Assembly (NCBI RefSeq): GCF_900104795.1
Contig: NZ_FNTG01000001.1
Coordinates: forward strand, 1,674,001-1,738,000
DNA from: Burkholderia sp. WP9
GTDB taxonomy: Bacteria; Pseudomonadota; Gammaproteobacteria; Burkholderiales; Burkholderiaceae
Direction: 5' to 3'
DNA: 64,000 nt
Position 1 is the stretch's first letter, and the number at the start of each line of letters is the position of its first letter. This document shows, in pieces, positions 27,088 to 36,089 of this stretch. The position numbers were made by a program, and so were the translations under genes. The notes beneath the pieces are model-generated. The model did not search any database. It was given only the letters and a program-made list of their open reading frames with translations, and was not told where the DNA came from.

Positions 27088-27116
27088 AGTCTATGGATCG
27101 GGCCGCGGCTTTTGAA
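27088..27116 (-). promoter_or_regulatory. Candidate ssuD promoter
   Basis: On the minus strand TTCAAA (27116-27111), a 17-bp spacer and TAGACT (27093-27088) form a weak sigma-70 promoter. A run of eight A on that strand and further AT-rich DNA (27117-27160) lie just upstream, where CysB or a Cbl/SsuR-type activator would bind. The -10 box and spacing match the sbp promoter candidate. The start site is not proven. Confidence 0.45.
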
Positions 27117-27414
27117 CGATTTTTTTTAGCTTAGGTTTTCCACTTTCGTGATTAGCCCGACGCTAAAGCATACGGATGGCGCGCTTTGTGGATGCCTGGT
27201 GGACGCGTGGTGGACGCCTTTTTGGAACCGAGTTGCGGCGAGCAAGCGCGTGTCACGCTCGCTAACGCGCCGGGCCGCGCGACGTGTACCGCCCTCCCGC
27301 CAGCCCCGGCGCGAAGCGACAGGTCTGGGGCCGCTCTATATAATGGCGCACGTTTCCAATAATCCGGTGCAGGCCACGCGACACCACGCCGCCTGTACCC
27401 TGGCGGTGCAATGC

Positions 27415-27840
27415 ATGCAAAAACTCATCCTGCCGTTCGTCGCCGGTTTTCTGGCTTCCCTGTTCTTCCACGAATCGACACTGGCGCTGCTGCACGCAGC
27501 CGGGATGATCGACCCGACCGGTTTTTCGACCGCGCCTTTTCTACCGCTCGGGCTGCCTGAGTTCATCGCCAACGCGATCTGGAGCGCGTTCTGGGCCGTG
27601 CTGATGGCGTGGCTCCTGCGCGTCGCGCCGCATCGTCGCGCGCCCTGGGTGCCGGCCTTCGTGTTCGGCGGCATCGCATTGACGGCGGCGAGCGTATTTG
27701 TAGTCGATCCGCTGCGCGGCATCTGGCCGAGCGGCAATATGCTGCCGCGCCTCGCGGTCGGTTTCGCGGCGAATGCCATGTGGGGCTGGGGCGCGCTGGT
27801 GTTCATGCGCGCCTTCATGGCAAGCGAAGATGAGGAGTGA
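27415..27840 (+). CDS. Small integral membrane protein
   Basis: A 141-aa protein with four predicted helices: ILPFVAGFLASLFF, FIANAIWSAFWAVLMAWLL, WVPAFVFGGIALTAASVFVV and LAVGFAANAMWGWGALVFM. The start MQKLILPF at 27415 is chosen because an earlier in-frame ATG (27343) lies inside a TATAAT box (27339-27344) that is the probable -10. The acidic end is ASEDEE. No family was recognised. It is transcribed away from the ssu genes. Confidence 0.72.
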   Translation: MQKLILPFVAGFLASLFFHESTLALLHAAGMIDPTGFSTAPFLPLGLPEFIANAIWSAFWAVLMAWLLRVAPHRRAPWVPAFVFGGIALTAASVFVVDPLRGIWPSGNMLPRLAVGFAANAMWGWGALVFMRAFMASEDEE

Positions 27841-27957
27841 GTGTGGACAATGCGCGTGGGCAATGAACGGTCCCCGCAAGCTCGCCGCACGTCACGCGCC
27901 ACGCTGACATGCCGCTCGCAACGACGGCATGACTTTCCGGCGTTTCAGGCTTAGGGC

Positions 27958-29091
27958 CTAACCGCGCAAATCCCGCAACGGGTGTTCGCTGGCCGGCCAC
28001 GGGCTCTCGAACATCTTCTCGACCTCGGCGGCGCTCACGTCTTCAATGCGCGCAAAGCGCCAGCGCGGCGCGTTGTCCTTGTCGATGATGCGCGCGCGAA
28101 TGCCTTCGATCGTGTCGCCCTGCAGAAAGCTCGAGCGCGTCAGATCGAGATCGCCGCGCAGCACGTCCGCCATCGAACCCTCGGCGCGCGTCACGACTTC
28201 CAGCGACACCGCCATCGACAACGGCGAACGTTCGCGCAATATCGCGATCGTCTGTTCGGCCCAATCGGCGGCCTCGCCGCTGTCGCGCTCGCTTTCGAGC
28301 GAGGCGAGAATGCGCGCGACATCCGGCAACGCGAAGTGACGGTCGATCAACGCACGCGCCTGTGCGAGCGACGAGGCCTCCGGCTGCGGCACGACCTGGT
28401 ACGCAAGCGCCTCACGCTCGATGCACGCCACTACGTCCACGCCTCGCTCGAACAGTTCGCTGCGCAAGGTATCGATCAGCGCGGGCAATGCCGCGTCCTC
28501 GATATAGGCGTCGGCCAGACCGGCGTATAGCGCATCGGCCGCGTCGATCGTCTCGCCTGTCACGGCAAGATAACGCCCGATCGCGCCAGGTGTGCGGGCC
28601 AGAAACCAGCTCGCGCCGACATCGGGAAATAGCCCGATGCGGGTCTCGGGCATCGCCAACCTGGTCGAGTTGGTGACGACGCGCAGGCCGCCGGTACGAT
28701 GCGCGCCCTGTGAAATACCCATGCCGCCGCCCATCACGACACCGTTCATCAACGCGATATACGGCTTGGGATAAGTGAAGATGGCGTGATTGAGCCGGTA
28801 TTCCTCGCTGAAAAACGTGTCGCGCGCGTCCTGCTCGCCGCGCTGCGCCATCTCATACAGAAAGCGGATATCGCCGCCCGCGCAGAACGCGCGCGGGTGC
28901 TGGCTGCGCACCACGACGGCGAGCACATCGGGATTTTCGCGCCACTGGTCGAGCGCCGCGTGCATTGCGCGAATCATGCCGGTCGACAGCGCGTTGAGCG
29001 CCTTCGGCCTTTCCAGTTCGATGAAGCCGATGCGGTTGGCTACGTAGGTCGCGACTTCGTCGCTGATGGCGGGCGAGGCGGGAATGGACAT
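27958..29091 (-). CDS. Enoyl-CoA hydratase/isomerase, 3-hydroxyisobutyryl-CoA hydrolase type
   Basis: A 377-aa crotonase-fold protein of the ECH_2 branch, longer than classical hydratases. The oxyanion-hole segments are HPRAFCAGGDIRFLYE and GVVMGGGMGISQGAHRT. The C-terminal region (LRGDLDLTRSSFLQGDTIEG followed by ARIIDKDNAPRW) is typical of 3-hydroxyisobutyryl-CoA hydrolases of valine catabolism. That activity is the best guess; other short-chain acyl-CoAs are possible. It lies 46 bp downstream of a TetR gene on the same strand and may be co-transcribed with it. Confidence 0.9.
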   Translation of the reverse strand: MSIPASPAISDEVATYVANRIGFIELERPKALNALSTGMIRAMHAALDQWRENPDVLAVVVRSQHPRAFCAGGDIRFLYEMAQRGEQDARDTFFSEEYRLNHAIFTYPKPYIALMNGVVMGGGMGISQGAHRTGGLRVVTNSTRLAMPETRIGLFPDVGASWFLARTPGAIGRYLAVTGETIDAADALYAGLADAYIEDAALPALIDTLRSELFERGVDVVACIEREALAYQVVPQPEASSLAQARALIDRHFALPDVARILASLESERDSGEAADWAEQTIAILRERSPLSMAVSLEVVTRAEGSMADVLRGDLDLTRSSFLQGDTIEGIRARIIDKDNAPRWRFARIEDVSAAEVEKMFESPWPASEHPLRDLRG

Positions 29092-29137
29092 GGAGTGCTA
29101 GGCGCAGCGGCGCGGTATGAGGTGGAATTGAAAGGTA

Positions 29138-30031
29138 TCACGCACGCGTGGGTTTGCGCCTTGAAGCGTGCGCGGGTTCGGGCGTGGGAACCTTGGCCGT
29201 CGCCGCTTGCGCCGGCTTCCTGCCCGGCGTCTGCGTGGCAGGTTCGTTGTCTTGCTCCGCCGGCAACTCCGTGCTCGCGCCAGAGGGCTTTTTCTTGCGT
29301 GTGCCCGCAGTAGTCGCGATGCGCTGCGACGGCGCGTTGTTCGACCTCGCATGCGACGGGCCCAGCCACGTATCCAGCGCGACGCCCACGACCGTGTCGA
29401 GCGGTGCGGTCGGAAACACGGGACAGGTGAGGTTCAGTGCAACGATACCGTGCAAAGTCGCCCAGAAGGCCTCGGCCCACACCGCCACATCCGTCGATGC
29501 CGGCAACCCGCCCGCCGCTTTGAGTTCTTCCAATGCGGAGATCATGATGTGCAACGCGGCCTCGCCGGGGTCGTCCTCGGGTTCGGCCGAATCACCACCC
29601 GCCGCGTCCGCTGGCGTGACTGCCGCGTCCTCGTCCGGCACCGCCCTGCCCTTGAGCGCGCCGCCCAAAGCCGCGCCGGTGTAGCTCGGATCTTCCATGA
29701 AGATCAGCCGGTAGGTTTCCGGATGCGCGACCCCGAACGCCACATAAGCCCGCCCGAGCGCCTTGAGCCGCTCAGCCGGATCGGCGATGCCCGCGAGCGG
29801 CACGAACGTCTCCAGCAATTGCGCGTAGCCTTCCGCGCACAATGCCTGCGCGATCTCGTCGCGGCTCGCAAAGTGCAGGTAGAGCGTGGCCGGTGAATAT
29901 TCGATGGCGTCGGCGATCTTGCGCATGGACAGCGCGGCAAAGCCTTCGCGCATCACGATGCGGCGGGCGGCATCGAGGATGCGTTCGCGCAATGCCTGCT
30001 TCTGGCGGTTCTTTCGTTCAGCGATTCCCAT
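29138..30031 (-). CDS. TetR-family regulator with long basic C-terminal tail
   Basis: A 297-aa regulator; most TetR proteins are about 200 aa. The start MGIAERKNRQKQALRERILD at 30031 is preferred, though MFAMGIAE nine bases upstream is possible. The helix-turn-helix spans residues 15-60 (MRKIADAIEYSPATLYLHFA). An acidic insertion (about 120-145) splits the ligand domain, and residues 225-297 are Lys/Arg/Pro/Ala-rich (TRKKKPSGAS, GRKPAQAATAK). The tail may be a non-specific DNA-binding arm. The divergent SDR gene and an operator-like sequence lie just upstream. Confidence 0.88.
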   Translation of the reverse strand: MGIAERKNRQKQALRERILDAARRIVMREGFAALSMRKIADAIEYSPATLYLHFASRDEIAQALCAEGYAQLLETFVPLAGIADPAERLKALGRAYVAFGVAHPETYRLIFMEDPSYTGAALGGALKGRAVPDEDAAVTPADAAGGDSAEPEDDPGEAALHIMISALEELKAAGGLPASTDVAVWAEAFWATLHGIVALNLTCPVFPTAPLDTVVGVALDTWLGPSHARSNNAPSQRIATTAGTRKKKPSGASTELPAEQDNEPATQTPGRKPAQAATAKVPTPEPAHASRRKPTRA

Positions 30032-30074
30032 GGCGAACATTTTCCGGTTGACAAACTGAAAAGTCAAATTAAAC

Positions 30075-30106
30075 TGAACACCGTTCACTAAACGGCGTTC
30101 ATTAAA
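30075..30106. promoter_or_regulatory. Candidate TetR operator
   Basis: TGAACACCGTTCA (30075-30087) is an interrupted palindrome. The half CGTTCACTAAA is repeated 14 bp on as CGTTCATTAAA (30096-30106). The element lies between the divergent tetR and SDR genes, the usual place for autoregulation. Confidence 0.6.
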
Positions 30107-30164
30107 TTTTCATTCGTCAATCCATTCATGCAGGCGCGATGCGGCGCCGTTTCGAGGAGTCGTC

Positions 30165-31163
30165 ATGCAAGCCATAGGCAAGGTGGGTTTATTCGGAGCC
30201 GCGGGCGCGGCCGGTCAGATCATCGCAGCGGCGCTCAGTGCGGCGGGCCGCGACTACCGCGTGGTCGGCCGCTCCCGCGAGGCGCTCCAGGCCGCGTTCG
30301 GAAACGATCCGCATGCGGAGATCGTCACGTGGCATCCGGACGACCCCGCTTCGATTCGCGCGGCCGCGCAAGGTCTGCAGACAGTGATCTATCTTGTGGG
30401 CGTGCCCTACGACCAGTTCGCCGCTCATCCGCCGCTCATGGAGCGGACCCTTGCCGGCGTGAAGGCGGCAGGCGTCGAGCGCTTCATTCTGATCGGCACC
30501 GTGTACCCGTACGGCCGCGCGCGCGGCAATCCGATCAGCGAAAATCATCCGCGTGAGCCGCACACGTTCAAAGGACGGATGCGCCTCGCGCAGGAAAATC
30601 TGGTGCTGGCGGCGCATGGACAGAACGGCCTCTCGACCCTCGTGCTGCGCCTGCCCGACTTCTACGGCCCGGGTATCGAGCGCAGTCTGCTGAACGGCGT
30701 TTTCGAGGGCGCGGCGAACGGCAAGCGCGCCCAGGTGATCGGCCCAGTGGATGTGCCGCATGAATTCATCTATCTGCCGGATATCGGGCCGGTGGTCGAA
30801 AAGCTCACGCGCACGCCGCAAGCGTATGGCCGCTGGTGGCACCTTGCCGGCGCGGGCACCATCACGCAGCGCGACGTGGCGCGGCAGGCCTACGCGCTGG
30901 CGGGCCGCGAGCCGAAACTGCTAGTCGCCGGCAAAACGCTGCTGCGCCTGCTCGGCCTGTTCAATCCGTTGATGCGGGAACTGGTGGAGATGAACTACCT
31001 GATGACCGAACCGGTCGTGCTCGACGATTCGGCGTTGACGGAACTGATTGGCCCGATCGCCAAGACGTCTTACGAGGAAGGTATCCGACATGCGTTCGAT
31101 GCGGCACGCGAGGCGGCAGCCTCTAGCGCTGGGGCAAACAGAAGCGCGGCGAACGCGGTTTGA
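30165..31163 (+). CDS. NAD(P)-dependent epimerase/dehydratase (atypical SDR)
   Basis: A 332-aa Rossmann protein. The glycine motif is GLFGAAGAAGQII (residues 8-20), a G-x2-G-x2-G variant. YPYGRARGNPISENHPREPH contains the active-site Tyr of extended SDRs, and the catalytic Lys is in HTFKGRMRLAQENL. It starts after GAGGAG. It is divergent from the TetR gene, so it is probably the regulated target. The C-terminal 25 residues are Ala-rich. It is likely an oxidoreductase or detoxification enzyme; the substrate is unknown. Confidence 0.88.
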   Translation: MQAIGKVGLFGAAGAAGQIIAAALSAAGRDYRVVGRSREALQAAFGNDPHAEIVTWHPDDPASIRAAAQGLQTVIYLVGVPYDQFAAHPPLMERTLAGVKAAGVERFILIGTVYPYGRARGNPISENHPREPHTFKGRMRLAQENLVLAAHGQNGLSTLVLRLPDFYGPGIERSLLNGVFEGAANGKRAQVIGPVDVPHEFIYLPDIGPVVEKLTRTPQAYGRWWHLAGAGTITQRDVARQAYALAGREPKLLVAGKTLLRLLGLFNPLMRELVEMNYLMTEPVVLDDSALTELIGPIAKTSYEEGIRHAFDAAREAAASSAGANRSAANAV

Positions 31164-31370
31164 ACGAGGGCGACGAGAGCTGTGGAGGAAACCGTGAGCG
31201 GTGTTCGCGCGGCCAGTTGCCAGCCGGCTAGCGGCCGTTTATGCCAACGCATGACGGATCGCCTCGGCCCGCGCCACCGATCGGCCGCACGCTGCAGCAA
31301 TCCGGAGCGCTCGGCAGCAATGCGGAGCAGTCGGCAGCACTCTATTCCAATGAGTCGCACTCACGCGGCA

Positions 31371-31664
31371 TCAACCGCCCACACCGCTCACGTTGCCCGG
31401 CGGGAAATGGCCGCTTTTCAGCAGCACGGGCGTGCCGTTACTGATCTGCAAGTGCTCGCGCGCCACCGCTTCGATGCGCGGGCGTCCGGCGTCGAACGCG
31501 CGCATCCACCCTTCCAGGTCTTCGGAGTAGGCGCCGAAATGATCTTCGAGCGCTTCGACCGAAATCGCGCACGGCACCGGTTCGCCGTCCACCAGCGCGG
31601 GAAACACAACGGTCAGATTGGAGTCGCGGTAGGCAGGCGCGTCCGCGGGAAACCGAATTTCCAT
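31371..31664 (-). CDS. DUF1488 family protein
   Basis: A 97-aa DUF1488 protein starting MEIRFPADAPAYRDSNLTVV, with GAGG 5 bases before the ATG. The domain continues through CAISVEALEDHFGAYSEDLE to an end of PPGNVSGVGG. An alternative start at 31841 would overlap the upstream stop (TGATG) and add 59 residues not typical of the family. DUF1488 has no known function. It is downstream of another small gene on the same strand. Confidence 0.8.
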   Translation of the reverse strand: MEIRFPADAPAYRDSNLTVVFPALVDGEPVPCAISVEALEDHFGAYSEDLEGWMRAFDAGRPRIEAVAREHLQISNGTPVLLKSGHFPPGNVSGVGG

Positions 31665-31840
31665 GGTCGCCTCATCAGAAAGGTCCGGCAGGAAACCAGC
31701 GCCGGCGAGAGAGGGCCGGCCCCGGACAACGTCGATATGGTACTCGCGCGGCTGGACCGCGGTCCAGCCTGCGGCGGCGCTTTCTTCAGCAGTTTCGACG
31801 TTGCTCCCGGCGATGCCTTGCTCCCTTGGAAACACCGCCA

Positions 31841-32119
31841 TCAAGCGCCTCCCAGCAGGCGGTCGACGTAATCCCGCGCGGCCTGCTCGACAAAGACGAG
31901 CGCCTCCTCTTCGCTGCCGAAGCGCTGGCCGTCGCCGAGATCCAGCAAGGTTTCCATGCGGTGAGGATCGTCCGGACCGTGTTCGGTGAGACTCACCGAG
32001 CCGACGTAAGTCCCGCTCGCACCGCCCGCAGGCGTGGCCGGCGTATCGGCCGCGTGCACGAGACGCGCGGTGGCGCTGATGTAGTAACCACGATAGGGGC
32101 CGCTGACCCGTTCAGCCAT
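31841..32119 (-). CDS. Hypothetical protein upstream of the DUF1488 gene
   Basis: A 92-aa protein, not recognised. It begins MAERVSGPYRGYYISATARL, a beta-hairpin-like stretch, and ends with a helix (SEEEALVFVEQAARDYVDRL). Its stop overlaps an in-frame ATG of the DUF1488 frame, which suggests coupling. The RBS is GAGGAGAAC. The pattern of a short beta unit plus a terminal helix resembles small house-cleaning proteins of Burkholderia, but I cannot name the family. Confidence 0.65.
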   Translation of the reverse strand: MAERVSGPYRGYYISATARLVHAADTPATPAGGASGTYVGSVSLTEHGPDDPHRMETLLDLGDGQRFGSEEEALVFVEQAARDYVDRLLGGA

Positions 32120-32417
32120 ATTCGTTCTCCTCGTTGCAATTCATGAGCGGATGCCGCGTGGGCGAGTGTCCGGGACGCCTGCTCACTTTGACCCCGTGTC
32201 TGAGCGCCGTGTCGACCCTTGCGCGCCTCGTCCGCATGGAACAGGCGTTGGCGCGCCGCGGCTAACCACTATGTAAGGCGCCTCGCGAGCCGATTAGTTC
32301 TGTAAGCCAGCCAGCGAGGCGCCCAATCGCACTTGTGCGGCCCACGCCGGTCGAACCACATAGTCGGCACGATCCGTGCTGCCGCGACGACGCCCTTTTC
32401 AAGTCAGCGAGCGCAAT

Positions 32418-32609
32418 ATGGGAAAATATTTTCTGCAGAACCACGAACTGCCCGAGCCGGATGCGGCAAACACATGGTTTGCCTATGCCGAAAGCCACGG
32501 CATCGACATTCCGAAAGCCATCAGCATCTGGGAAGACGCGGCCACGGAAACAGGCGCTGAAAGCCGTCGGCTGGTCAGCGCAGCGGGCATTACGATCGAA
32601 ACGCCCTGA
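32418..32609 (+). CDS. Small hypothetical protein
   Basis: A 63-aa acidic protein starting MGKYFLQNHELPEPDAANTW, followed by a helix (FAYAESHGIDIPKAISIWED). There is no signal or membrane segment. A weak GCGAGCG site lies before the ATG. Two longer upstream starts exist but lack ribosome-binding sites. No family was recognised. Confidence 0.55.
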   Translation: MGKYFLQNHELPEPDAANTWFAYAESHGIDIPKAISIWEDAATETGAESRRLVSAAGITIETP

Positions 32610-32681
32610 GCATGCCCCCAACGAACAGGCGCTTCTCGTCTGCGTGGCAAGCCCACTATCACTCTGAAAGGAAACATCACG

Positions 32682-33071
32682 ATGCATTTCATGACGCAAC
32701 TGCGCCGCGCCGGCCGCCTCAACCGCCTTCGAACCAGCGCAGCGCTTGCCCTGGTTCGCCGGACGTCGCTCGCGGCGGCTTTGCCCGCAGCCGTGCTGTT
32801 GGGCGCGGGGCTGGCCGGCTGCGCATCGTCGAACACCACATCGCTAATCAATCTGCCGAACGGCCAGACCGGCTTCGCCGTGAATTGCAGCGGCGCCGAC
32901 GCCGCTTCCAGTTGGGCCTCGTGCTACGTGCAGGCCGGTAAGGCATGTGGCGCGACGGGCTACGACATCGTGTCGAAAGACAATGACGAAGGCGGCGCTG
33001 CGGGCGGCAGTGTCACCAACGTCGTCTCGGCCAACGTAAAGAACCGTTCGATGATCGTGCGCTGCAAGTGA
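32682..33071 (+). CDS. Lipoprotein
   Basis: A 129-aa protein. A long, Arg-rich n-region is followed by a hydrophobic core (LAAALPAAVLLGAGLAGC) that ends in a lipobox (LAGC). The mature domain has three or four Cys (VNCSGADAASSWASCYVQAG, KACGATGY, MIVRCK) that may form disulfides. The segment CSGADAASSWASCYVQAGKA resembles small envelope proteins with a CYxxA helix. AAAGGAAA precedes the ATG. The function is unknown. Confidence 0.78.
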   Translation: MHFMTQLRRAGRLNRLRTSAALALVRRTSLAAALPAAVLLGAGLAGCASSNTTSLINLPNGQTGFAVNCSGADAASSWASCYVQAGKACGATGYDIVSKDNDEGGAAGGSVTNVVSANVKNRSMIVRCK

Positions 33072-33114
33072 GCGCCCGTGGCGCCTGTGGGTGCGCGATT
33101 CGGTGCGCGATTCC

Positions 33115-33453
33115 TCAGTGCGCCTGCATCTTCGAAAACATGTTCAGCACGGCGACGCCGGCAATGATCAGACCGAGCCCGATAATCGCCGGCACGTCGG
33201 GCACCTGCCGGTACAACACCACCGCGACCAGCGTGATCAGCACGATGCCGGCGCCGGACCACACCGCATAGACGATGCCGACCGGCACGCTCTTGAGCGT
33301 CAGCGACAGGCAATAAAACGCCACGCCATAGCCAAGCACGACCACCACCGAAGGCACCAGCCGCGAGAGGCCCTCCGACGCACGCATCGCGGAGGTCGCG
33401 ATCACCTCGGCCACGATCGCGATGCCCAGCAATGCATAAGCAGGCAGCCGCAT
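33115..33453 (-). CDS. Small multidrug resistance (SMR) transporter
   Basis: A 112-aa four-helix exporter of the EmrE type. MRLPAYALLGIAIVAEVIAT contains the essential membrane Glu of helix 1. YAVWSGAGIVLITLVAVVLY in helix 3 carries the SMR W-S-G-x-G motif. ATG at 33453 is preferred over an in-frame TTG upstream. It follows the UPF0303 gene by 4 bp and is probably co-transcribed. Family members export cationic drugs or guanidinium; which applies here is not clear. Confidence 0.92.
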   Translation of the reverse strand: MRLPAYALLGIAIVAEVIATSAMRASEGLSRLVPSVVVVLGYGVAFYCLSLTLKSVPVGIVYAVWSGAGIVLITLVAVVLYRQVPDVPAIIGLGLIIAGVAVLNMFSKMQAH

Positions 33454-33457
33454 CGCC

Positions 33458-33955
33458 TCAAGCCTTTGCAAGCGCGAGCTTGCTGTAGTCGTGACCGAGG
33501 TGCGCGCACAGCGCTTCTACGACCAGCTCGTGATCGGCGCGCTGCGGCAAGCCCGACACCGTGATCGAACCGATCACGCCCGCGCCCGCCACCGTCAGCG
33601 GAAACGCGCCGCCGTGCGACGCATATTCCGTGGCGGGCAAGCCGTGCTTGTCGGCGAGCGTGCTGCCGGCCTGCTGCATCTTCAGACCGATTGCGTACGA
33701 ACTGCGGCGGAAATGCGCGACCGTGTTGCCCTTGCGGCGTGCCCAATCGACGTTGTCCGGCGTCGCGCCGCCGAGCAGACTGAAGAAGAGCGGCTGACCG
33801 AACGTGCGCACGTCGATCGCGGCGGGGATGCCACGCGCCTTGGCGACCTCGTGCAGGTAGGCGCCGACTTGCCATGCGCGGTCGGCATCGAAGTGGGGAA
33901 ACACCAGAGCGTGTTCCTGAGCGGCAATCACCTGCAGATCGTGAGCGATATCCAT
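33458..33955 (-). CDS. UPF0303 / heme-degrading-domain protein
   Basis: A 165-aa cytoplasmic protein of UPF0303, related to the HbpS/GlcG fold. Diagnostic parts are [40 protein letters not shown] and [20 protein letters not shown]. Family members are often annotated as heme-degrading, but a reaction is not established for this branch. It lies 4 bp upstream of the SMR gene. Confidence 0.88.
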   Translation of the reverse strand: MDIAHDLQVIAAQEHALVFPHFDADRAWQVGAYLHEVAKARGIPAAIDVRTFGQPLFFSLLGGATPDNVDWARRKGNTVAHFRRSSYAIGLKMQQAGSTLADKHGLPATEYASHGGAFPLTVAGAGVIGSITVSGLPQRADHELVVEALCAHLGHDYSKLALAKA

Positions 33956-34149
33956 GGGGTTCGGATCAAAGGTAGAGATGAAGCGTGCGCCGCGTGCATG
34001 CAGGGCGGCGTCGCGAGAAGAATCTGAATTCTAGCGTAGCGCCTTACGCCGGCCTTCCGGCATGCGACGCGCGCAGTGCGTGCCGCGACCTTGGCAAGCT
34101 CACGCCAGCCGCATGATGCATTGGATTGAAGCCGGTTCTTAAATAGCTA

Positions 34150-34178
34150 TTGCATCCGCGTCCAACTTCTTCTATAAT
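34150..34178 (+). promoter_or_regulatory. Promoter of tRNA-fMet
   Basis: TTGCAT (34150-34155), a 17-bp spacer and a perfect TATAAT (34173-34178) end 15 bases before the mature tRNA. This is a strong sigma-70 promoter. Confidence 0.85.
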
Positions 34179-34193
34179 CTTTTCTTCGACGGA

Positions 34194-34270
<77 letters not shown>

Positions 34271-34332
34271 AGTGCATTCAGCGTGTTCAACGTGGTGCGC
34301 AAAAAGGTTCGAGACGTCGAAACAAAACATTG

Positions 34333-34361
34333 AAGGCTTGCCCAACCGGCAGGCCTTTTTT
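34333..34361 (+). terminator. Intrinsic terminator after tRNA-fMet
   Basis: AAGGCTTGCC, a CAACC loop and GGCAGGCCTT form a 10-bp stem with one G-U pair, followed by six U. This is a textbook rho-independent terminator. The tRNA is thus a single-gene unit. Confidence 0.9.
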
Positions 34362-34682
34362 GTTTTCTTTCCAAATCTTTCATGACAGGTTGCGCGCTCC
34401 GCGCGGCGCACACGTCTTTCCCGCGTCCGCACTCGCATTTCATCAGCGGTTCGCGATCACCACTTGCACAGCCCACATCACGATAAGCCCTCACGGTTCA
34501 AGTCTCGGGCTCAAGATATTCTGCACCCCAAATTAAATATACCGCCTCCTGTGCCGCAGTCTTCGGCATGCCCCTTGCCAGCTAACCCAATCGTCGCCGA
34601 ATACCGCGCATCGCTATTTTCCGACGTGAGTAAAATCGCGCCCCAGTGATAAACTCCTATCACCCTTTCCTGTCCCCTTCCT
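34362..34682. other. Intergenic, promoter region of nudix gene
   Basis: No gene is seen in these 321 bases. The AT-rich patch AAATTAAATATACC near 34529-34545 is the most promoter-like part and lies about 140 bp before the nudix start. Confidence 0.4.
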
Positions 34683-35228
34683 ATGAAATTCTGTTCTGTC
34701 TGCGGCCACGGCGTCAGTCTGAGCATTCCGCCGGGCGACAACCGCGAGCGCTTCGTCTGCGTCAGTTGCGGCACGGTGCATTATCAGAATCCACGCAACG
34801 TGGTCGGCACCGTCCCGGTCTGGGACGACAAGGTGCTGCTGTGCCGTCGCGCGATCGAACCGCGCTACGGCTACTGGACGCTGCCCGCGGGCTTCATGGA
34901 AATGGGTGAGACGACCGCCGAGGCGGCATCGCGCGAAACGCTGGAAGAAGCCGGCGCGCGCGTCGAGGTGCAGAGCCTTTTTTCGCTGCTGAACGTCCCG
35001 CACGTGCATCAGGTGCATCTGTTCTATATGGCGCGCCTGCTCGATCTGGACATTGCCGCCGGCGAGGAAAGTCTCGAAGTGAAGCTCTTCGAGGAGCACG
35101 AAATCCCTTGGGACGAGATCGCCTTTCCCACCGTTGGCCAGACTTTGCGTTTCTTTTTCGCCGACCGTGCCGCCGGCAGCTTCGGCCTGCACACGGGCGA
35201 CATCTTCCGCTCGCTGCGCGAAGGTTGA
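34683..35228 (+). CDS. Nudix hydrolase with N-terminal zinc ribbon
   Basis: A 181-aa protein. Two Cys pairs (FCSVCGHG and VCVSCG, residues 4-30) make a zinc ribbon as in NudC/NADH-pyrophosphatase relatives. The nudix box is complete: Gly70, Glu76, Arg84-Glu85, Glu88-Glu89, Gly91 in GFMEMGETTAEAASRETLEE. It should hydrolyse an NDP-linked metabolite; NAD(H), ADP-ribose and CoA are family substrates. It is the first gene of a plus-strand run with aat 9 bp downstream. Confidence 0.92.
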   Translation: MKFCSVCGHGVSLSIPPGDNRERFVCVSCGTVHYQNPRNVVGTVPVWDDKVLLCRRAIEPRYGYWTLPAGFMEMGETTAEAASRETLEEAGARVEVQSLFSLLNVPHVHQVHLFYMARLLDLDIAAGEESLEVKLFEEHEIPWDEIAFPTVGQTLRFFFADRAAGSFGLHTGDIFRSLREG

Positions 35229-35237
35229 GCGGCGCGC

Positions 35238-35975
35238 ATGGTTCCGTGGCTCGGCCCCGACGATCCGTTTCCGCCCGTCGAGCGCGCGCTCGGCGCGACG
35301 AGTGGCGCGCCCGGCCTGCTCGCCGCCAGCGGCGATCTGCTGCCGTCGCGACTGATCGACGCCTATCGGCGCGGCATCTTCCCATGGTATTCGGACGGCC
35401 AGCCGGTGTTGTGGTGGAGTCCCGACCCGCGCATGATCCTGCGCCCGGCCGAATTCAAAGTGTCGCCGTCGCTGCGCAAAACGCTCAGGCGCGTGCTGCG
35501 CGAGGACGCGTGGGAAATCCGCGTCGACCATGATTTCGCCGCCGTGATGCGCGCCTGCGCTCAGGCGCCGCGACGCGGACAGCGCGGCACCTGGATCACC
35601 GCGGACGTCGTCGAAGCGTATTCGTCGCTGCATCGGGCAGGCGACGCGCATAGCATCGAAACCTGGTTCGAAGGCAAGCGCGTGGGCGGTTTGTACGGCG
35701 TGTCGTTCGGCAAGATGTTCTTCGGCGAATCCATGTTCGCGGACGTCACCGACGCGTCGAAAATGGCGCTGGCCGCGCTTGTCGGACACTTGCGCCGTCA
35801 CGAAATAGAAATGATAGACTGCCAGCAGAACACGTCGCATCTGGCGTCGCTGGGCGGTCGCGAGATAGCGCGCAAGGCGTTCATCGCGCATGTTCGCGCG
35901 TCGGTCGAGGCACCGCCGATTCGCTGGCGCTTCGACAAGACCGTGCTGCTCGAGATCGTCGCGCCAGCGGCGTAG
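35238..35975 (+). CDS. aat: Leucyl/phenylalanyl-tRNA--protein transferase
   Basis: A 245-aa enzyme that adds Leu or Phe from tRNA to N-terminal Lys/Arg, creating ClpS-ClpAP degrons. The signature [20 protein letters not shown] is followed by [19 protein letters not shown] and [13 protein letters not shown] sequence ([20 protein letters not shown]). [20 protein letters not shown] near the C-terminus is also conserved. It lies 9 bp after the nudix gene and 114 bp before bpt, the other N-degron transferase. Confidence 0.96.
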   Translation: MVPWLGPDDPFPPVERALGATSGAPGLLAASGDLLPSRLIDAYRRGIFPWYSDGQPVLWWSPDPRMILRPAEFKVSPSLRKTLRRVLREDAWEIRVDHDFAAVMRACAQAPRRGQRGTWITADVVEAYSSLHRAGDAHSIETWFEGKRVGGLYGVSFGKMFFGESMFADVTDASKMALAALVGHLRRHEIEMIDCQQNTSHLASLGGREIARKAFIAHVRASVEAPPIRWRFDKTVLLEIVAPAA

Positions 35976-36089
35976 GAAGAATCAGGCCGAATCCGGATCC
36001 GCCGCCCACCGAGCCGCGGGTCACGCCGCGGGTGGGCAACCGCAAGGCGCCGGGTTTGCATTACCAGAGACGCTTCGAGAGCTGCCAAC

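Noticed and set aside
27343..27414. Alternative start of the four-helix membrane protein at an upstream ATG
   Set aside because: That ATG overlaps a TATAAT box and the added 24 residues do not look like a membrane-protein N-terminus.
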